DNA of 64,000 bases, taken from assembly GCF_000332975.1 (NCBI RefSeq), contig NZ_BANR01000003.1, positions 186,001 to 250,000 of the forward strand. Reading direction: 5' to 3'. This document shows, in pieces, positions 1 through 9,876 of the stretch. The notes under the pieces were generated by a model. That model saw only the letters and a list, made by a program, of their open reading frames with translations, searched no databases and was not told the DNA's origin. How positions within the stretch are numbered: the first letter of the stretch is position 1; each line of letters opens with the position of its first letter. A program made the position numbers and the translations under genes. Origin of the DNA: Gordonia aichiensis NBRC 108223 (GTDB taxonomy: Bacteria; Actinomycetota; Actinomycetes; Mycobacteriales; Mycobacteriaceae).

Positions 1-165
1 GTTGAGAACAACGACAATCCGTTGGTGAAGGCGTACCACAAGCTGTTGGTGTGGGACATGATGTCGGCACCGGCCCTGACCCGGGTCGGTGAGCAGGTGC
101 TCAATCCGGTGATCGGCAAGTCGGTCGCGTTGTACCTGCGGAAGCCGGAGCTCGCGGCGTCGTGA
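1..165 (+). CDS. C-terminal end of a probable SAM-dependent methyltransferase (partial)
   Basis: Only the last 54 residues and the stop are in the window; the gene begins upstream. The fragment includes LVWDMMSAPALTRVGEQ and GKSVALYLRKPE and has no complete catalytic motif. The tail resembles the C-termini of actinobacterial class I methyltransferases that sit beside glycosyltransferase and 'prenyltransferase'-like genes, and the next gene is of that last type. The family assignment rests on that resemblance and on context, so it is tentative. That this is a real gene end is well supported by the open frame, the actinobacterial codon bias and the downstream gene starting 37 bases later on the same strand. 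Confidence 0.45.
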   Translation, partial: VENNDNPLVKAYHKLLVWDMMSAPALTRVGEQVLNPVIGKSVALYLRKPELAAS

Positions 166-202
166 CCGTGACGTCGAGCATCGTCGACCCGACCACCGGT
201 CG

Positions 203-1240
203 ATGACCGCGCAGGCGCATGTGGGTGCGCTCGCCATCGCCGGTGTGGTGACAGGTGAGCAGATGCGCGACACCGGAGCCGCCATAGCCGCCATGCAGGA
301 GGACAGCGGCGCCCTGCCGTGGTTTCCGGGCGGCCGCACCGACCCCTGGGATCACATCGAGTCCGCGATGGCGTTGAGCGTCACCGGTTTTCACGCAGAA
401 GCCGAGGCTGCATACGGCTGGAGCCAGCGCACCCAGCGTGCGGATGGATCGTGGCCGCTGCGCTTCGACTCCGGTGTCGTGACCGATCACGGCACCGATT
501 CCAATTTCTGCGCGTACATCGCTGTCGGTGTCTGGCATCACTATCAGATCACCGGCGACGTCAAGTTCTTGAAACGCATGTGGCCGGTCGTGTGGTCGGC
601 GATCAACCTCGTCCTGCGTTTCCAGCGTCCCGACGGAGCCTTCCGCTGGGCGGGCGATCACGAGACGGGCGCCATGTTCGACGAGGCGCTGATCACGGGG
701 AATGCCAGCATTTTCCATGCGCTCGACTGTGCTGTTCACATGGCGGCCGAGGTCGATCAACCCGACGACGAATGGGTGCGTGCGCGTGCCGCGTTGCGCG
801 ACGCATTCACCTGCCGCCCCGACGTTTTCGAGAGGCCGTCCGAGCACTCGATGGATTGGTACTACCCGGTCCTCGGCGGTGCGATCCGGGGCAGGGCAGG
901 CCAGGAGATGATCGCGCGTCGGTGGGAGGAGTTCGTCGTCCCCGGACTCGGGGCACGGTGCGTCGACCACCGGCCGTGGGTCACCGGAGCGGAGACCTGC
1001 GAATTGGCCATCGCCCTCGATGCTCTCGGCGACATCGCAGACGCCGTCGAGCTCATCGCCTCGATCCAACACCTGCGCGATCCGGATGGTGCTTATTGGA
1101 CTGGACTCGTCTTCGACGACGGGAAGCGGTGGCCGGTGGAGAAGAGCTGCTGGACATCGGCGGCCGTGGTCCTCGCGGTCGACGCGGTCACGAGAAGCAG
1201 CGAGGCCAACGGGATCTTCCGCGACGCCGGAGCGGTCTGA
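203..1240 (+). CDS. Prenyltransferase-like alpha/alpha-toroid protein
   Basis: A 345-residue protein rich in Trp and aromatic motifs such as GALPWFPGGRTDPWDH, TQRADGSWPL and RFQRPDGAFRW. These repeats are typical of the (alpha/alpha)6 barrel shared by terpene cyclases, protein prenyltransferase beta subunits and six-hairpin glycosidases. Homologues in Mycobacteriales are usually named 'prenyltransferase', but no substrate is established. There is no signal peptide, so it is probably cytosolic. It follows the methyltransferase-like gene by 37 bases and is probably co-transcribed with it; I infer a role in a cell-envelope or glycolipid pathway from that context only. The ATG at 203 is the first good start and no strong Shine-Dalgarno sequence precedes it. 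Confidence 0.6.
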   Translation: MTAQAHVGALAIAGVVTGEQMRDTGAAIAAMQEDSGALPWFPGGRTDPWDHIESAMALSVTGFHAEAEAAYGWSQRTQRADGSWPLRFDSGVVTDHGTDSNFCAYIAVGVWHHYQITGDVKFLKRMWPVVWSAINLVLRFQRPDGAFRWAGDHETGAMFDEALITGNASIFHALDCAVHMAAEVDQPDDEWVRARAALRDAFTCRPDVFERPSEHSMDWYYPVLGGAIRGRAGQEMIARRWEEFVVPGLGARCVDHRPWVTGAETCELAIALDALGDIADAVELIASIQHLRDPDGAYWTGLVFDDGKRWPVEKSCWTSAAVVLAVDAVTRSSEANGIFRDAGAV

Positions 1241-1271
1241 CACCCCGTCGCGGACATATCAGGCGCAGAAC

Positions 1272-1285
1272 AGGAACATGTTCTA
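1272..1285. promoter_or_regulatory. KstR-like palindrome upstream of the F420-type oxidoreductase
   Basis: The bases read AGGAACATGTTCTA and fit the KstR consensus TnnAACnnGTTnnA at every fixed position except the first (A for T). KstR is the TetR-type repressor of steroid catabolism in mycolata. The site abuts and slightly overlaps the -35 element of the predicted promoter of the gene at 1320, which suits a repressor. KstR binding is inferred from sequence only. Confidence 0.5.
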
Positions 1286-1313
1286 GACAGGTGTCCAGTC
1301 ATCTGCCTATCCT
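1284..1313 (+). promoter_or_regulatory. Predicted leaderless promoter with operator GACAGGTGTC
   Basis: A -35-like TAGACA (1284-1289) and a -10 TATCCT (1308-1313) are separated by 18 bases. Transcription would start about seven bases after the -10, at the A of the ATG at 1320, so the mRNA would have no leader. No Shine-Dalgarno sequence precedes that ATG, which agrees. The 10-mer GACAGGTGTC (1286-1295), GACA-GG-TGTC in form, overlaps the -35 and recurs exactly at 16506-16515 beside another TetR gene. Confidence 0.5.
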
Positions 1314-1319
1314 GGCGGT

Positions 1320-2180
1320 ATGGATTTCGGGATCGTTCAGTTCACCAGTGATCGCGGGCTCAGGCCCCAGGTGCTCGCTCCGCTCATCGAGGAGGCGGGC
1401 TTCGCCTCCTACTTCGTCCCCGAGCACGGCCACATTCCCACCCGTCGCGACGCCGCGCACCCGCAGACCGGCGACTCGTCACTGCCGGATGACCGGTACA
1501 TGCGCACACTCGACCCGTGGACCACGCTCGCCGCGGCGGCGGCGGTCACCTCGCGCATCAGACTCGCCACCGCGGTCGCACTGCCGGTTCAATCCGACCC
1601 GATCACGCTCGCGAAAACCCTTGCCACGCTTGATCACATCTCAGACGGTCGAGTGACCCTCGGTGTCGGATTCGGATGGAATCTCGACGAACTCGCCGAT
1701 CACGGCGTTCCGTCGAAGCGCCGTCGGACGATGTTGCGCGAGTACCTCGAGGCGATGCGTGCGCTGTGGACAGCCGACGAGGCCGAATACCACGGCGAAT
1801 TCGTCGATTTCGGCACGAGTTGGGCCTGGCCGAAGCCGCCGCAGGGCTCAATTCCGACGCTGGTCGGCGCAGCGGGTACCGAGAAAAACTTTCGATGGAT
1901 CGCGCGCAGTGCCGACGGCTGGATCACGACCCCAGGGGAGGCCGACATCGCGGGGTCGGTCGCACTCCTCCGGAGGCTCTGGTCCGACGCGGGCCGCGCA
2001 GGTGAGCCGCAGATCGTCGTCCTCGACGTCAAACCCGTCCCAGAACGTCTCGATGAGTTCCGCGACCTCGGCGTCACCACGGTGCTGTACGGCCTGCCGG
2101 ACGACAGTGTCGAGCGGGCAACCGGCTACCTGGCCAAGCTCGCCGGCAAGCTGGGGATCGCTCCCGCAGTCGCGCACTGA
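1320..2180 (+). CDS. LLM-class F420-dependent oxidoreductase (TIGR03619-like)
   Basis: A 286-residue protein of the bacterial luciferase-like TIM-barrel family. It begins MDFGIVQF, carries the conserved segment DHISDGRVTLGVGFGWN around residues 105-121 and the FRW-ARSADGW segment near residue 195, and ends in an Ala-rich tail. Length and motifs match the Rv2161c-type F420 subfamily. Such enzymes transfer hydride to or from organic substrates using coenzyme F420; the substrate cannot be read from the sequence. The gene stands alone, with a KstR-like palindrome and an apparently leaderless promoter immediately upstream. A role in steroid or terpenoid breakdown would be consistent with those sites but is inference. 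Confidence 0.82.
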   Translation: MDFGIVQFTSDRGLRPQVLAPLIEEAGFASYFVPEHGHIPTRRDAAHPQTGDSSLPDDRYMRTLDPWTTLAAAAAVTSRIRLATAVALPVQSDPITLAKTLATLDHISDGRVTLGVGFGWNLDELADHGVPSKRRRTMLREYLEAMRALWTADEAEYHGEFVDFGTSWAWPKPPQGSIPTLVGAAGTEKNFRWIARSADGWITTPGEADIAGSVALLRRLWSDAGRAGEPQIVVLDVKPVPERLDEFRDLGVTTVLYGLPDDSVERATGYLAKLAGKLGIAPAVAH

Positions 2181-2256
2181 GAACCGCCGCCGACGATCGG
2201 CTACGAGTTCCTGTTCGGCCGACTCCCACTGGGCATTCTCGCTCGCTTGCTTCGTG

Positions 2257-2832
2257 TCAGTCGATAGGTGCTCCGTCGAGCGAGTGGTACTCGGCATTCG
2301 GCACGATCCCGAGCGCCGAGGAGATCCGGTTGGTGAAGTTGTACATCGCGGTCAACTCGACGACGTCCCAGATGTCGTCGGCGCCCAGACCCGCTTCCGC
2401 GAGCGCGTCGACGTCGGAGCGCTCGACGGTCGAGGGCGCACTCGTGAGTTTTTCGACGAAGGCGCAGATGGCGCGCTGCCGATTGCTGAGATCCGCGTGA
2501 CGCCAGTTGAACGTGATCCGGTCGGCGTTGGCTTCGTCGTGCATCTCGTGCCGTAGCGCCTGTCCGTGCGAGACCAGGCAGTACGTGCATCGATTGATTC
2601 CGGAGGCAACCACCGCGATCATTTCCCGGTCGGCGCCCGACAGTGTCTCCGTGGGTTCCGTGACTTGCCGAAAGTGGTTGAACCACGCGGAGAATCGCTC
2701 AGGTCGGTGGGCGTACGCGCTGAACACGTTGGGCACGAAGCCGAGCTGTTCGGATGCCTTCCCGAATAACTTCTGCAGTTGCGGCGACAACTCGGTGACC
2801 TCTGCGTCCGGGAAATACGATCCGCTGCTCAT
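2257..2832 (-). CDS. AhpD/carboxymuconolactone-decarboxylase-like protein with CxxC
   Basis: A 191-residue all-helical protein of the AhpD-like superfamily, close to the 'peroxidase-related' subgroup. The redox motif is visible as INRCTYCLVSHG (two Cys separated by two residues, then His) around residues 85-95. AhpD proteins are disulfide reductase/peroxidases, but many members have unknown substrates. The start is set at the ATG at 2832 because GTGAGGAG lies just upstream; the frame stays open a further 54 bases but without a ribosome site. It is convergent with the oxidoreductase at 1320 and lies downstream of, and on the same strand as, the TetR gene at 2887, from which 54 bases separate it. 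Confidence 0.78.
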   Translation of the reverse strand: MSSGSYFPDAEVTELSPQLQKLFGKASEQLGFVPNVFSAYAHRPERFSAWFNHFRQVTEPTETLSGADREMIAVVASGINRCTYCLVSHGQALRHEMHDEANADRITFNWRHADLSNRQRAICAFVEKLTSAPSTVERSDVDALAEAGLGADDIWDVVELTAMYNFTNRISSALGIVPNAEYHSLDGAPID

Positions 2833-2886
2833 GAACACGCTCCTCACAACTTCTCGGTGACCGGTATCGGCCCCACAATCACACAA

Positions 2887-3513
2887 TCACACGCGGGGGG
2901 ATGCGCGAAGACCAGGCATCACGAAGTTGTGGATGTAGACGGCGACCGATCGCGGGTCATCGGGGTCGATGGTCGCGCCCGCGACGGTGCCGAGGCTGAT
3001 GAGGATCCGCGCGATCCACTCCGACGTCGTGTCGACGTCGTGTCCGGCGTCGACCTCCCCGCGGTCGACCGCTGCCTCGACGTAGGGGCGCCAGAAGGCA
3101 GCGAGATCCGGGACGAGTCCCGCGACGCCGACTCCTGCGCATGCCGCGAACTCGTCGGGTTCTGTGGTCCGCAGTCGCAGGAGCAGTGCTCCGGGATCGT
3201 CGTAGGCGCCCCTGCCGATGCGCACGCCCGCGATGAGCTGTTCTGCGAAACCGTCGACGGTGTCGAGTTCGCTGCGGGCATTGGTCCAGAACGCTTCGTT
3301 GAGTCGGACGATCGTCGCGCCCACCATGGTCTGTTTGTCGGGAAAGTGTCGATACAGCCATGCGCGGGACACGCCTGCGATGTCGGCTACCTGCTGCATC
3401 GTCGTGGCACGTATTCCCTTGTCCGCCAGCAGGCTTTCGGCGGCGTCGAGCATCCTGTCGGTGGCAGACGCGACCGCGGCGACCCGGATTGCCCCGGTGG
3501 TGTCGGTCTGCAC
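2887..3513 (-). CDS. TetR/AcrR family regulator
   Basis: A 208-residue TetR-type repressor. The N-terminal helix-turn-helix is clear (AAESLLADKGIRATTMQQVA, then GVSRAWLYRHFPDKQTM), followed by a ligand-binding domain without obvious motifs. The start is taken as GTG at 3513 because AGGAGG lies four bases upstream. The frame runs on to 3675 and contains an ATG at 3642, but that would add about 43 residues unlike a TetR N-terminus. The gene is divergent from the flavin monooxygenase at 3814 across a 300-base region with two GTAGACA motifs, so it probably controls that operon and itself. Its ligand is unknown. Confidence 0.82.
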   Translation of the reverse strand: MQTDTTGAIRVAAVASATDRMLDAAESLLADKGIRATTMQQVADIAGVSRAWLYRHFPDKQTMVGATIVRLNEAFWTNARSELDTVDGFAEQLIAGVRIGRGAYDDPGALLLRLRTTEPDEFAACAGVGVAGLVPDLAAFWRPYVEAAVDRGEVDAGHDVDTTSEWIARILISLGTVAGATIDPDDPRSVAVYIHNFVMPGLRASPRV

Positions 3514-3634
3514 GGCGCCTCCTACGTCTCGTCCACTGGCTGCGGCCACGGCGGCAGCGCCGCAGAAAACCGCGACATCGGTGCCGGTGATGGAGCCGAA
3601 GCGCACCGGTATGCGGCCAACTCTAACAGCGGAA

Positions 3635-3660
3635 GTAGACATTTTTCGGAAAGTGTTCAC
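3635..3660. promoter_or_regulatory. Imperfect inverted repeat GTAGACA-N12-TGTTCAC
   Basis: GTAGACA (3635-3641) and TGTTCAC (3654-3660) form an inverted repeat with two mismatches per arm and a 12-base spacer, inside the divergent region between the TetR gene and the monooxygenase gene. GTAGACA recurs 44 bases further on. It is a candidate TetR operator; the call rests on sequence symmetry and position. Confidence 0.35.
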
Positions 3661-3678
3661 CGGAGGTCGCGGCAAGGA

Positions 3679-3700
3679 GTAGACACAATTGTGAATCTGT
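3679..3700 (+). promoter_or_regulatory. 22-bp element shared with the FadD17-like promoter
   Basis: The element starts GTAGACA and ends GAATCTGT, with a perfect CACAATTGTG palindrome inside (3684-3693). A copy with the same total length and 16 of 22 identical bases lies on the minus strand at 28527-28506, upstream of an acyl-CoA synthetase gene. Both copies point toward the downstream gene. Between 3514 and 3813 I see no other gene; the stretch holds only these regulatory sequences. Confidence 0.45.
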
Positions 3701-3813
3701 CAACTGAGACCCGACCTCATCGTCCGGGACCACGGTCTGGCAGCCACAGTGCACCATCTGCCGCGAGCGTGTCATCGGCACCGTCGCCGCAGCACCACTA
3801 CCGAGAGGCACAC

Positions 3814-5226
3814 ATGAGCGCACGTCCACCGCAGACGGCTGTGATCGGTGCGGGCATCAGCGGTCTGACCGCAAGCAAGATGCTTGCCGACTACGGCGTT
3901 CCGTTCGCCACGTTCGAGTCGTCCGATCGCGTCGGGGGCAACTGGGCGTTCGGCAACCCGAACGGCCACAGCAGCGCGTACCGGTCGCTGCACATCGATA
4001 CGTCGAAACATCAGTTGTCGTTTCGCGATTTCCCGATGCCCGACGACTACCCGGACTTCCCGCATCACACACTGATCAAGCAGTATCTCGACGACTACGC
4101 CGATGCCTTCGGCATCCGCGAGAAGATCGAGTTCGGCAACGGGATCACCCATGCGCAGCGACTCGACGGCGGCGGGTGGGAACTGTCCACGCAACGGGGC
4201 GAAACCCGCCATGCCGACCTCCTGGTCGTCGCCAACGGACATCATTGGGACCCACGATTCCCCGATTTCCCCGGCGAGTTCGCGGGCGTCGAGATGCACG
4301 CGCACTCCTACATCGATCCGCGCACGCCCCTCGATTTCCACGGCACGCGCATCCTCGTCGTCGGTCTGGGCAACAGCGCCGCCGACATCGCGGTCGAGTT
4401 GTCCTCACGCGCGCTCGAGACGACGGTGACCATCTCGACGAGATCGAGTGCGTGGATCGTCCCGAAGTACCTCGGGGGCAAGCCCGCCGACAAGTACTAC
4501 CGGACGTCGCCGTACATTCCGTTCGCGTGGCAGCGCAAGGTGGCGCAGATCTTCCAGCCCCTCACCGCGGGACGTCCGGAGAGCTACGGACTACCCAGGC
4601 CCAATCACAAGTTCTTCGAGGCACATCCCACGCAGTCGGTCGAACTGCCATTCCGTCTCGGCGCGGGCGACGTCACCGCGAAGGGCGACATCGAGCGTCT
4701 CGACGGCGACACCGTCCACTTCGTCGATGGCTCGTCGGCCGACTTCGACGTGATCATCTATGCCACCGGATACAACATCTCGTTCCCGTTCTTCGACCCC
4801 GACTTCATCAGTGCCCCAGGCAATCAGATCGATCTCTACAAGCGCATGATCTATCCGGGGATCGATGACCTGTTGTTCGTCGGCTTCGCTCAGGCGACGC
4901 CAACGCTCTTCCCGTTCGTGGAATGCCAGGCCCGGTTGGTCGGCGCGTACGCGGTCGGTGAGTATCGGCCGCCCGCCATCGACGAGATGCGACGGGTCAT
5001 CGCCCAAGATCAGGAGTTCTATACCGGGCACATGCTGCACAGTGCGCGCCACACCCAGCAACTCGACTACTTCCTGTACGAACACGACATGCGGACAAGA
5101 GAACTGCCTGCAGGTCGACGCCGCGCCGCCGAGGTCGGCGCACCGAGGTGGGTCGGACTCGGCGAGAACGCTACGCATCAGGGCGCAACGGAACTGGCGT
5201 CCGCACTCGACGGGGGAGCACGATGA
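3814..5226 (+). CDS. Flavin-containing monooxygenase
   Basis: A 470-residue class B flavoprotein monooxygenase. The FAD-binding Rossmann motif GAGISGL is at residues 11-17, the FMO signature FxGxxxHxxxY appears as FAGVEMHAHSY near residue 155, and the NADPH motif GLGNSA lies near residue 186. The Tyr at the end of the signature favours an N-oxide/FMO-type enzyme over a classical Baeyer-Villiger enzyme, though actinobacterial members of this group can oxidise ketones. The ATG at 3814 follows GAGAGG. The gene overlaps the next hydrolase by four bases, so the two are translationally coupled. A monooxygenase-esterase pair of this kind would suit ketone-to-ester-to-alcohol plus acid conversion; this is inferred. 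Confidence 0.85.
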   Translation: MSARPPQTAVIGAGISGLTASKMLADYGVPFATFESSDRVGGNWAFGNPNGHSSAYRSLHIDTSKHQLSFRDFPMPDDYPDFPHHTLIKQYLDDYADAFGIREKIEFGNGITHAQRLDGGGWELSTQRGETRHADLLVVANGHHWDPRFPDFPGEFAGVEMHAHSYIDPRTPLDFHGTRILVVGLGNSAADIAVELSSRALETTVTISTRSSAWIVPKYLGGKPADKYYRTSPYIPFAWQRKVAQIFQPLTAGRPESYGLPRPNHKFFEAHPTQSVELPFRLGAGDVTAKGDIERLDGDTVHFVDGSSADFDVIIYATGYNISFPFFDPDFISAPGNQIDLYKRMIYPGIDDLLFVGFAQATPTLFPFVECQARLVGAYAVGEYRPPAIDEMRRVIAQDQEFYTGHMLHSARHTQQLDYFLYEHDMRTRELPAGRRRAAEVGAPRWVGLGENATHQGATELASALDGGAR

Positions 5227-6197
5227 GCCGACACGGACGACAAGACGTCACCTTCGACAGCAACGGAACCGACTGCCACGCCTGGTTCTTCCCACCCGCA
5301 CAACCTTCCGCGTTCGAGACAGCTGCGGGGGTTCCCGTCGTCGTGATGGCACACGGTTTCGGCGGGACCAAGGACTCCGGTCTCGAGCCGTTCGCGCGAC
5401 GACTGGCCGACGCTGGTCTGGCCGTGTTCGCCTTCGACTACCGCGGCTTCGGCCTGTCCGGCGGCTCACCTCGCCAGCGGGTGTCGATGGCGGGACAGAT
5501 CGCCGACTATCACGCCGCCGTCGAGGCCGCCTGTCGGCAGGCGGGCGTCGACGCCGACCGGGTGGTGCTGTGGGGTCTGTCGCAATCGGGCGGTCACGTT
5601 CTGCACGTCGCCGGCGAACGACACGATGTGGCAGCGGTGATCTCGGCGGTGCCGATGGTCAGTGGGCCGGCCGCGGGGCGTCATCATCTTCCGCAGGTCG
5701 GCGTGCTGCCGATGCTGCGACGCAGCGTCGACGGCATCGTCAGCACGGCGTCGTCGAAAATCGGTGGTGCTCCACGCATGCTGCCGATCGTGGGCCGTCC
5801 GGGCCAGCAGGCGGCGTTGACCAGCGCAGGCTTCTACGAGAGCTACAAGGCGGTGGCGGGTCCGTCCTGGGTCAACGAGGTCGACGCGTCGGTCACGTTG
5901 GAACTGGGTTCGTACCGCGCCGACAAATCAGTCGATCGGATCCACGCGCCGACGCTCGTGCAGATCGCCGACTTCGACCGCGGGGCCCCTCCGCACGCGG
6001 CGGCCAGGACCGCGTTCAAGGCGCGGGCAGAGGTGCGGCATTACCCGTGCGATCACTTCGATATCTTCGCCGAGGTCGACCCGGTGATCTTCGATCGCGT
6101 CGTCGACCACCAGATCGCCTTTCTCGCACGGCATCTGGCGACCGAATCATGCTCACGCGCTGCCGACGTCGAACCAGCGGCGCGCCAGGAGGTGTGA
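5223..6197 (+). CDS. Alpha/beta hydrolase
   Basis: A 324-residue serine hydrolase with an oxyanion-loop HGFGG near residue 45, a nucleophile elbow GLSQSGG near residue 119, an acid in IADFDRG and the catalytic His in CDHFDIF near the C-terminus. It resembles the dienelactone-hydrolase/S15-like group of cytosolic hydrolases; no signal peptide is present. Its ATG overlaps the stop of the monooxygenase gene (ATGA), so the two form one operon downstream of the TetR-controlled promoter. A plausible job is hydrolysis of the ester or lactone made by the monooxygenase. Its stop is five bases from that of the convergent thiolase-like gene. Confidence 0.8.
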   Translation: MSRHGRQDVTFDSNGTDCHAWFFPPAQPSAFETAAGVPVVVMAHGFGGTKDSGLEPFARRLADAGLAVFAFDYRGFGLSGGSPRQRVSMAGQIADYHAAVEAACRQAGVDADRVVLWGLSQSGGHVLHVAGERHDVAAVISAVPMVSGPAAGRHHLPQVGVLPMLRRSVDGIVSTASSKIGGAPRMLPIVGRPGQQAALTSAGFYESYKAVAGPSWVNEVDASVTLELGSYRADKSVDRIHAPTLVQIADFDRGAPPHAAARTAFKARAEVRHYPCDHFDIFAEVDPVIFDRVVDHQIAFLARHLATESCSRAADVEPAARQEV

Positions 6198-6201
6198 GCG
6201 G

Positions 6202-7727
6202 TCAGGCCAGACGCGCACTGTTGGCACCCTCTGTCGCCTCGATCACCAGCTCGGCACCGAAGGGTTCGCCCGCGTCGAGCGCTGCGAGGAGGGCGTCGTC
6301 GGAGGTGAGCGCAGCGACCCTGGTCTGGCCGTCGTCGGCGGTGGCGACAACCACACCCATCGGACCGTGCCTGCCGTGATCGACTGTGAAGGTGTCGAGA
6401 GTCGCTGAGCCGCTGAAGAACTCGGCAACAGGGCGGGTCGGCGCAGCGTCGAGACGCGCCTGCAGTGCGCGGTCCGAGCGAGGCGTGTATTCGACCGGAT
6501 TCGTCGAGTACACGCCGACCGACGTCTTGCTCATGATGCCGCCGTTTGCCACCACCAGGCCGTATGCGCCGGGCAGGCGCCGCAACCGCTCGACCGTCTC
6601 GACGATCGCGTGACTCGAATAGTTGTGGCCGGGGCCGCCGAAGAACGGTAGCCCACCGGTGACAGTGAGGCCGGTCGACGCGTCGGCATCCAGTCCCAGC
6701 GCGTCGCACACATTGAAGACGGGGATGGGAAAACAGCTGTACAGATCGACGGTCGAGAGATCGGCGACGCCAACCCCGGCCATGTCCAGTGCACCCGTCG
6801 TCGCGAGCGCCGCGGCGGGGCTACGTCCGATGTCTGCGCGAGCCAACAGTGCCTGCTCGTGCAGATCGGTGTGGCCGTGCAGAAAGACCCACTTGTCGCG
6901 CGGCACCCCCATCCTCTCGGCGTTCGCCACCGAGGTGAGGATGATCGCCGAACCCACGTTCACCATGTCGCGCGCCACCACCTGGCGCGGATACGGCTGC
7001 GCGATGACGCGGTTGGCGTCGGTGACCGTCGCGAGTTCGTCCACGCTGCGGATCACCGGCGACGCTGCGAACCGGTTGGCCGCGGCCACCTGTGTGAACG
7101 GCGCGAACAGTCTGCCCATCGCCCGACGATGGTCGTCCACACTCGTACCGAGCCTGTGTCGGCGTGCGTTCTCGGCGAGCGCATACGCCACCGGCATCGA
7201 CGTGAGTCGATGCCGGACCATCGTCATGTCGATGAAGTCCTCGAAGTGCGGCCCCCGGTCGTCGAGTTGCCCATCGATCTCTTCGCTGAAGTCGGGTCGG
7301 TCATCGCGGTCGGCGAAATACCTTGCTGTGGATGTTGCTTCGGCTCCGACGATGAGTGCGCAATCGGCTCTGCCCGCCGCGATCATCTCCGCGTGCTCGG
7401 TGAGCAGTGATTGCGGCGATTGTCCGCCGACAATCTCCACGAGCACGTGTCCAGGGGTGAGTCCGACGCGGCGGGCGACCGATCGAGGGTAGTTGTTCGA
7501 CCGGCCGAGTGGGCTGGGCACGTGCGGCATGTTCTCCATCTCGCGAACAGCCGCGATCACGTCGACCGCGTCGCGAACCGCACCTGCCGCAGCCGTGTCG
7601 GCGAGGGCGGCGCGCGTGGCTGCCGCACCGAGATCGATACTCGACGACGCCTGGTATTCGGGGGTGTCGATCCGGTCGCAGGATTGACCTACGCCGACGA
7701 CCACCGGCGTGTGGGGAGCGATGTGCA

Positions 7728-7728
<1 letters not shown>
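6202..7728 (-). CDS. Thiolase-like protein, TLP1 type
   Basis: A 508-residue member of the thiolase superfamily, longer than a true thiolase (about 400) because of an extra C-terminal domain, as in mycobacterial TLP1 proteins. The thiolase core is recognisable (GVGQSCDR at the start, NVGSAIILTS, FFGGPGHNYSSH), but the usual nucleophilic Cys segment is replaced by VEIVGGQSPQSLL and the C-terminal CxG motif is also absent. It is therefore unlikely to be an active acetyl-CoA acetyltransferase and more likely binds acyl-CoA or lipids. Its ATG shares a base with the stop of the methyltransferase gene upstream (TGATG), indicating translational coupling. Confidence 0.8.
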
Positions 7729-9441
<1,713 letters not shown>

Positions 9442-9485
9442 GCTGCTCGCGATGGTCGCACTGCGCCTGCCGGTCCGGGACGCTC

Positions 9486-9569
9486 TGATGTCAGAGACCA
9501 ACTGACGTTCACGACCCTTAGACGTCACGACCCTTTGACGTCAGGGACCGCCTGACGAGCGAGACCAAC
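9486..9569. repeat. Five tandem imperfect 17-bp repeats
   Basis: Units start at 9486, 9503, 9520, 9536 and 9553 and follow TGACGTC-(3 bases)-GACC-(3 bases). The middle units carry a perfect TGACGT or GACGTCA core. Unit lengths are 17, 17, 16, 17 and 17, so there are no spacers of different sequence. The array fills most of the 145 bases between the quinone oxidoreductase and the DUF2277 gene, ending 17 bases before the latter's ATG. It may be a cluster of protein-binding sites or a small variable repeat. Confidence 0.7.
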
Positions 9570-9586
9570 TCGAGAAGGAATGCGCC

Positions 9587-9862
9587 ATGTGCCGCAACAT
9601 CACCGAGCTGCGCGGACTCGAGCCTCCTGCGACCGACGAGGAGATCGAGGCCGCGGCGCGGCAGTACATCCGCAAGGTCAGCGGAATCCGGCAGCCGTCT
9701 GCAGCGAACTCACAGGCATTCGAAGCCGCGGTCGCCGCCGTCACGGCGGCCACCGAGACCCTGCTCGACGCGCTTCCGCAACGTCGACAACCGCCCAGGA
9801 CGGTACCGCCGCTGCGGCGGCCAGAGGTCAGGGCCCGCATCGAGGCGTCTGCGTCACCCTGA
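9587..9862 (+). CDS. DUF2277 family protein
   Basis: A 91-residue protein that opens with the family hallmark MCRNITELRGLEPPATDEEI and continues AARQYIRKVSGI. DUF2277 proteins are small, widespread in actinobacteria and have no established function. The N-terminal Cys-Arg-Asn and the GLEPPAT motif are conserved in the family. A ribosome site (AGAAGGAA) lies eight bases before the ATG. The gene sits directly behind the five-unit tandem repeat and is convergent with the amidohydrolase gene, so it is probably monocistronic. Confidence 0.8.
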   Translation: MCRNITELRGLEPPATDEEIEAAARQYIRKVSGIRQPSAANSQAFEAAVAAVTAATETLLDALPQRRQPPRTVPPLRRPEVRARIEASASP

Positions 9863-9876
9863 GTGGTTGCGGCAGG

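Noticed and set aside
3514..3675. N-terminal extension of the TetR protein at 2887 (TTG at 3675 or ATG at 3642)
   Set aside because: The extension does not resemble a TetR N-terminus and would place candidate operators inside the coding region, while GTG 3513 has an AGGAGG ribosome site.
9486..9569. CRISPR array
   Set aside because: Units of 17 bp are contiguous and there are no unique spacers; no cas genes are present.
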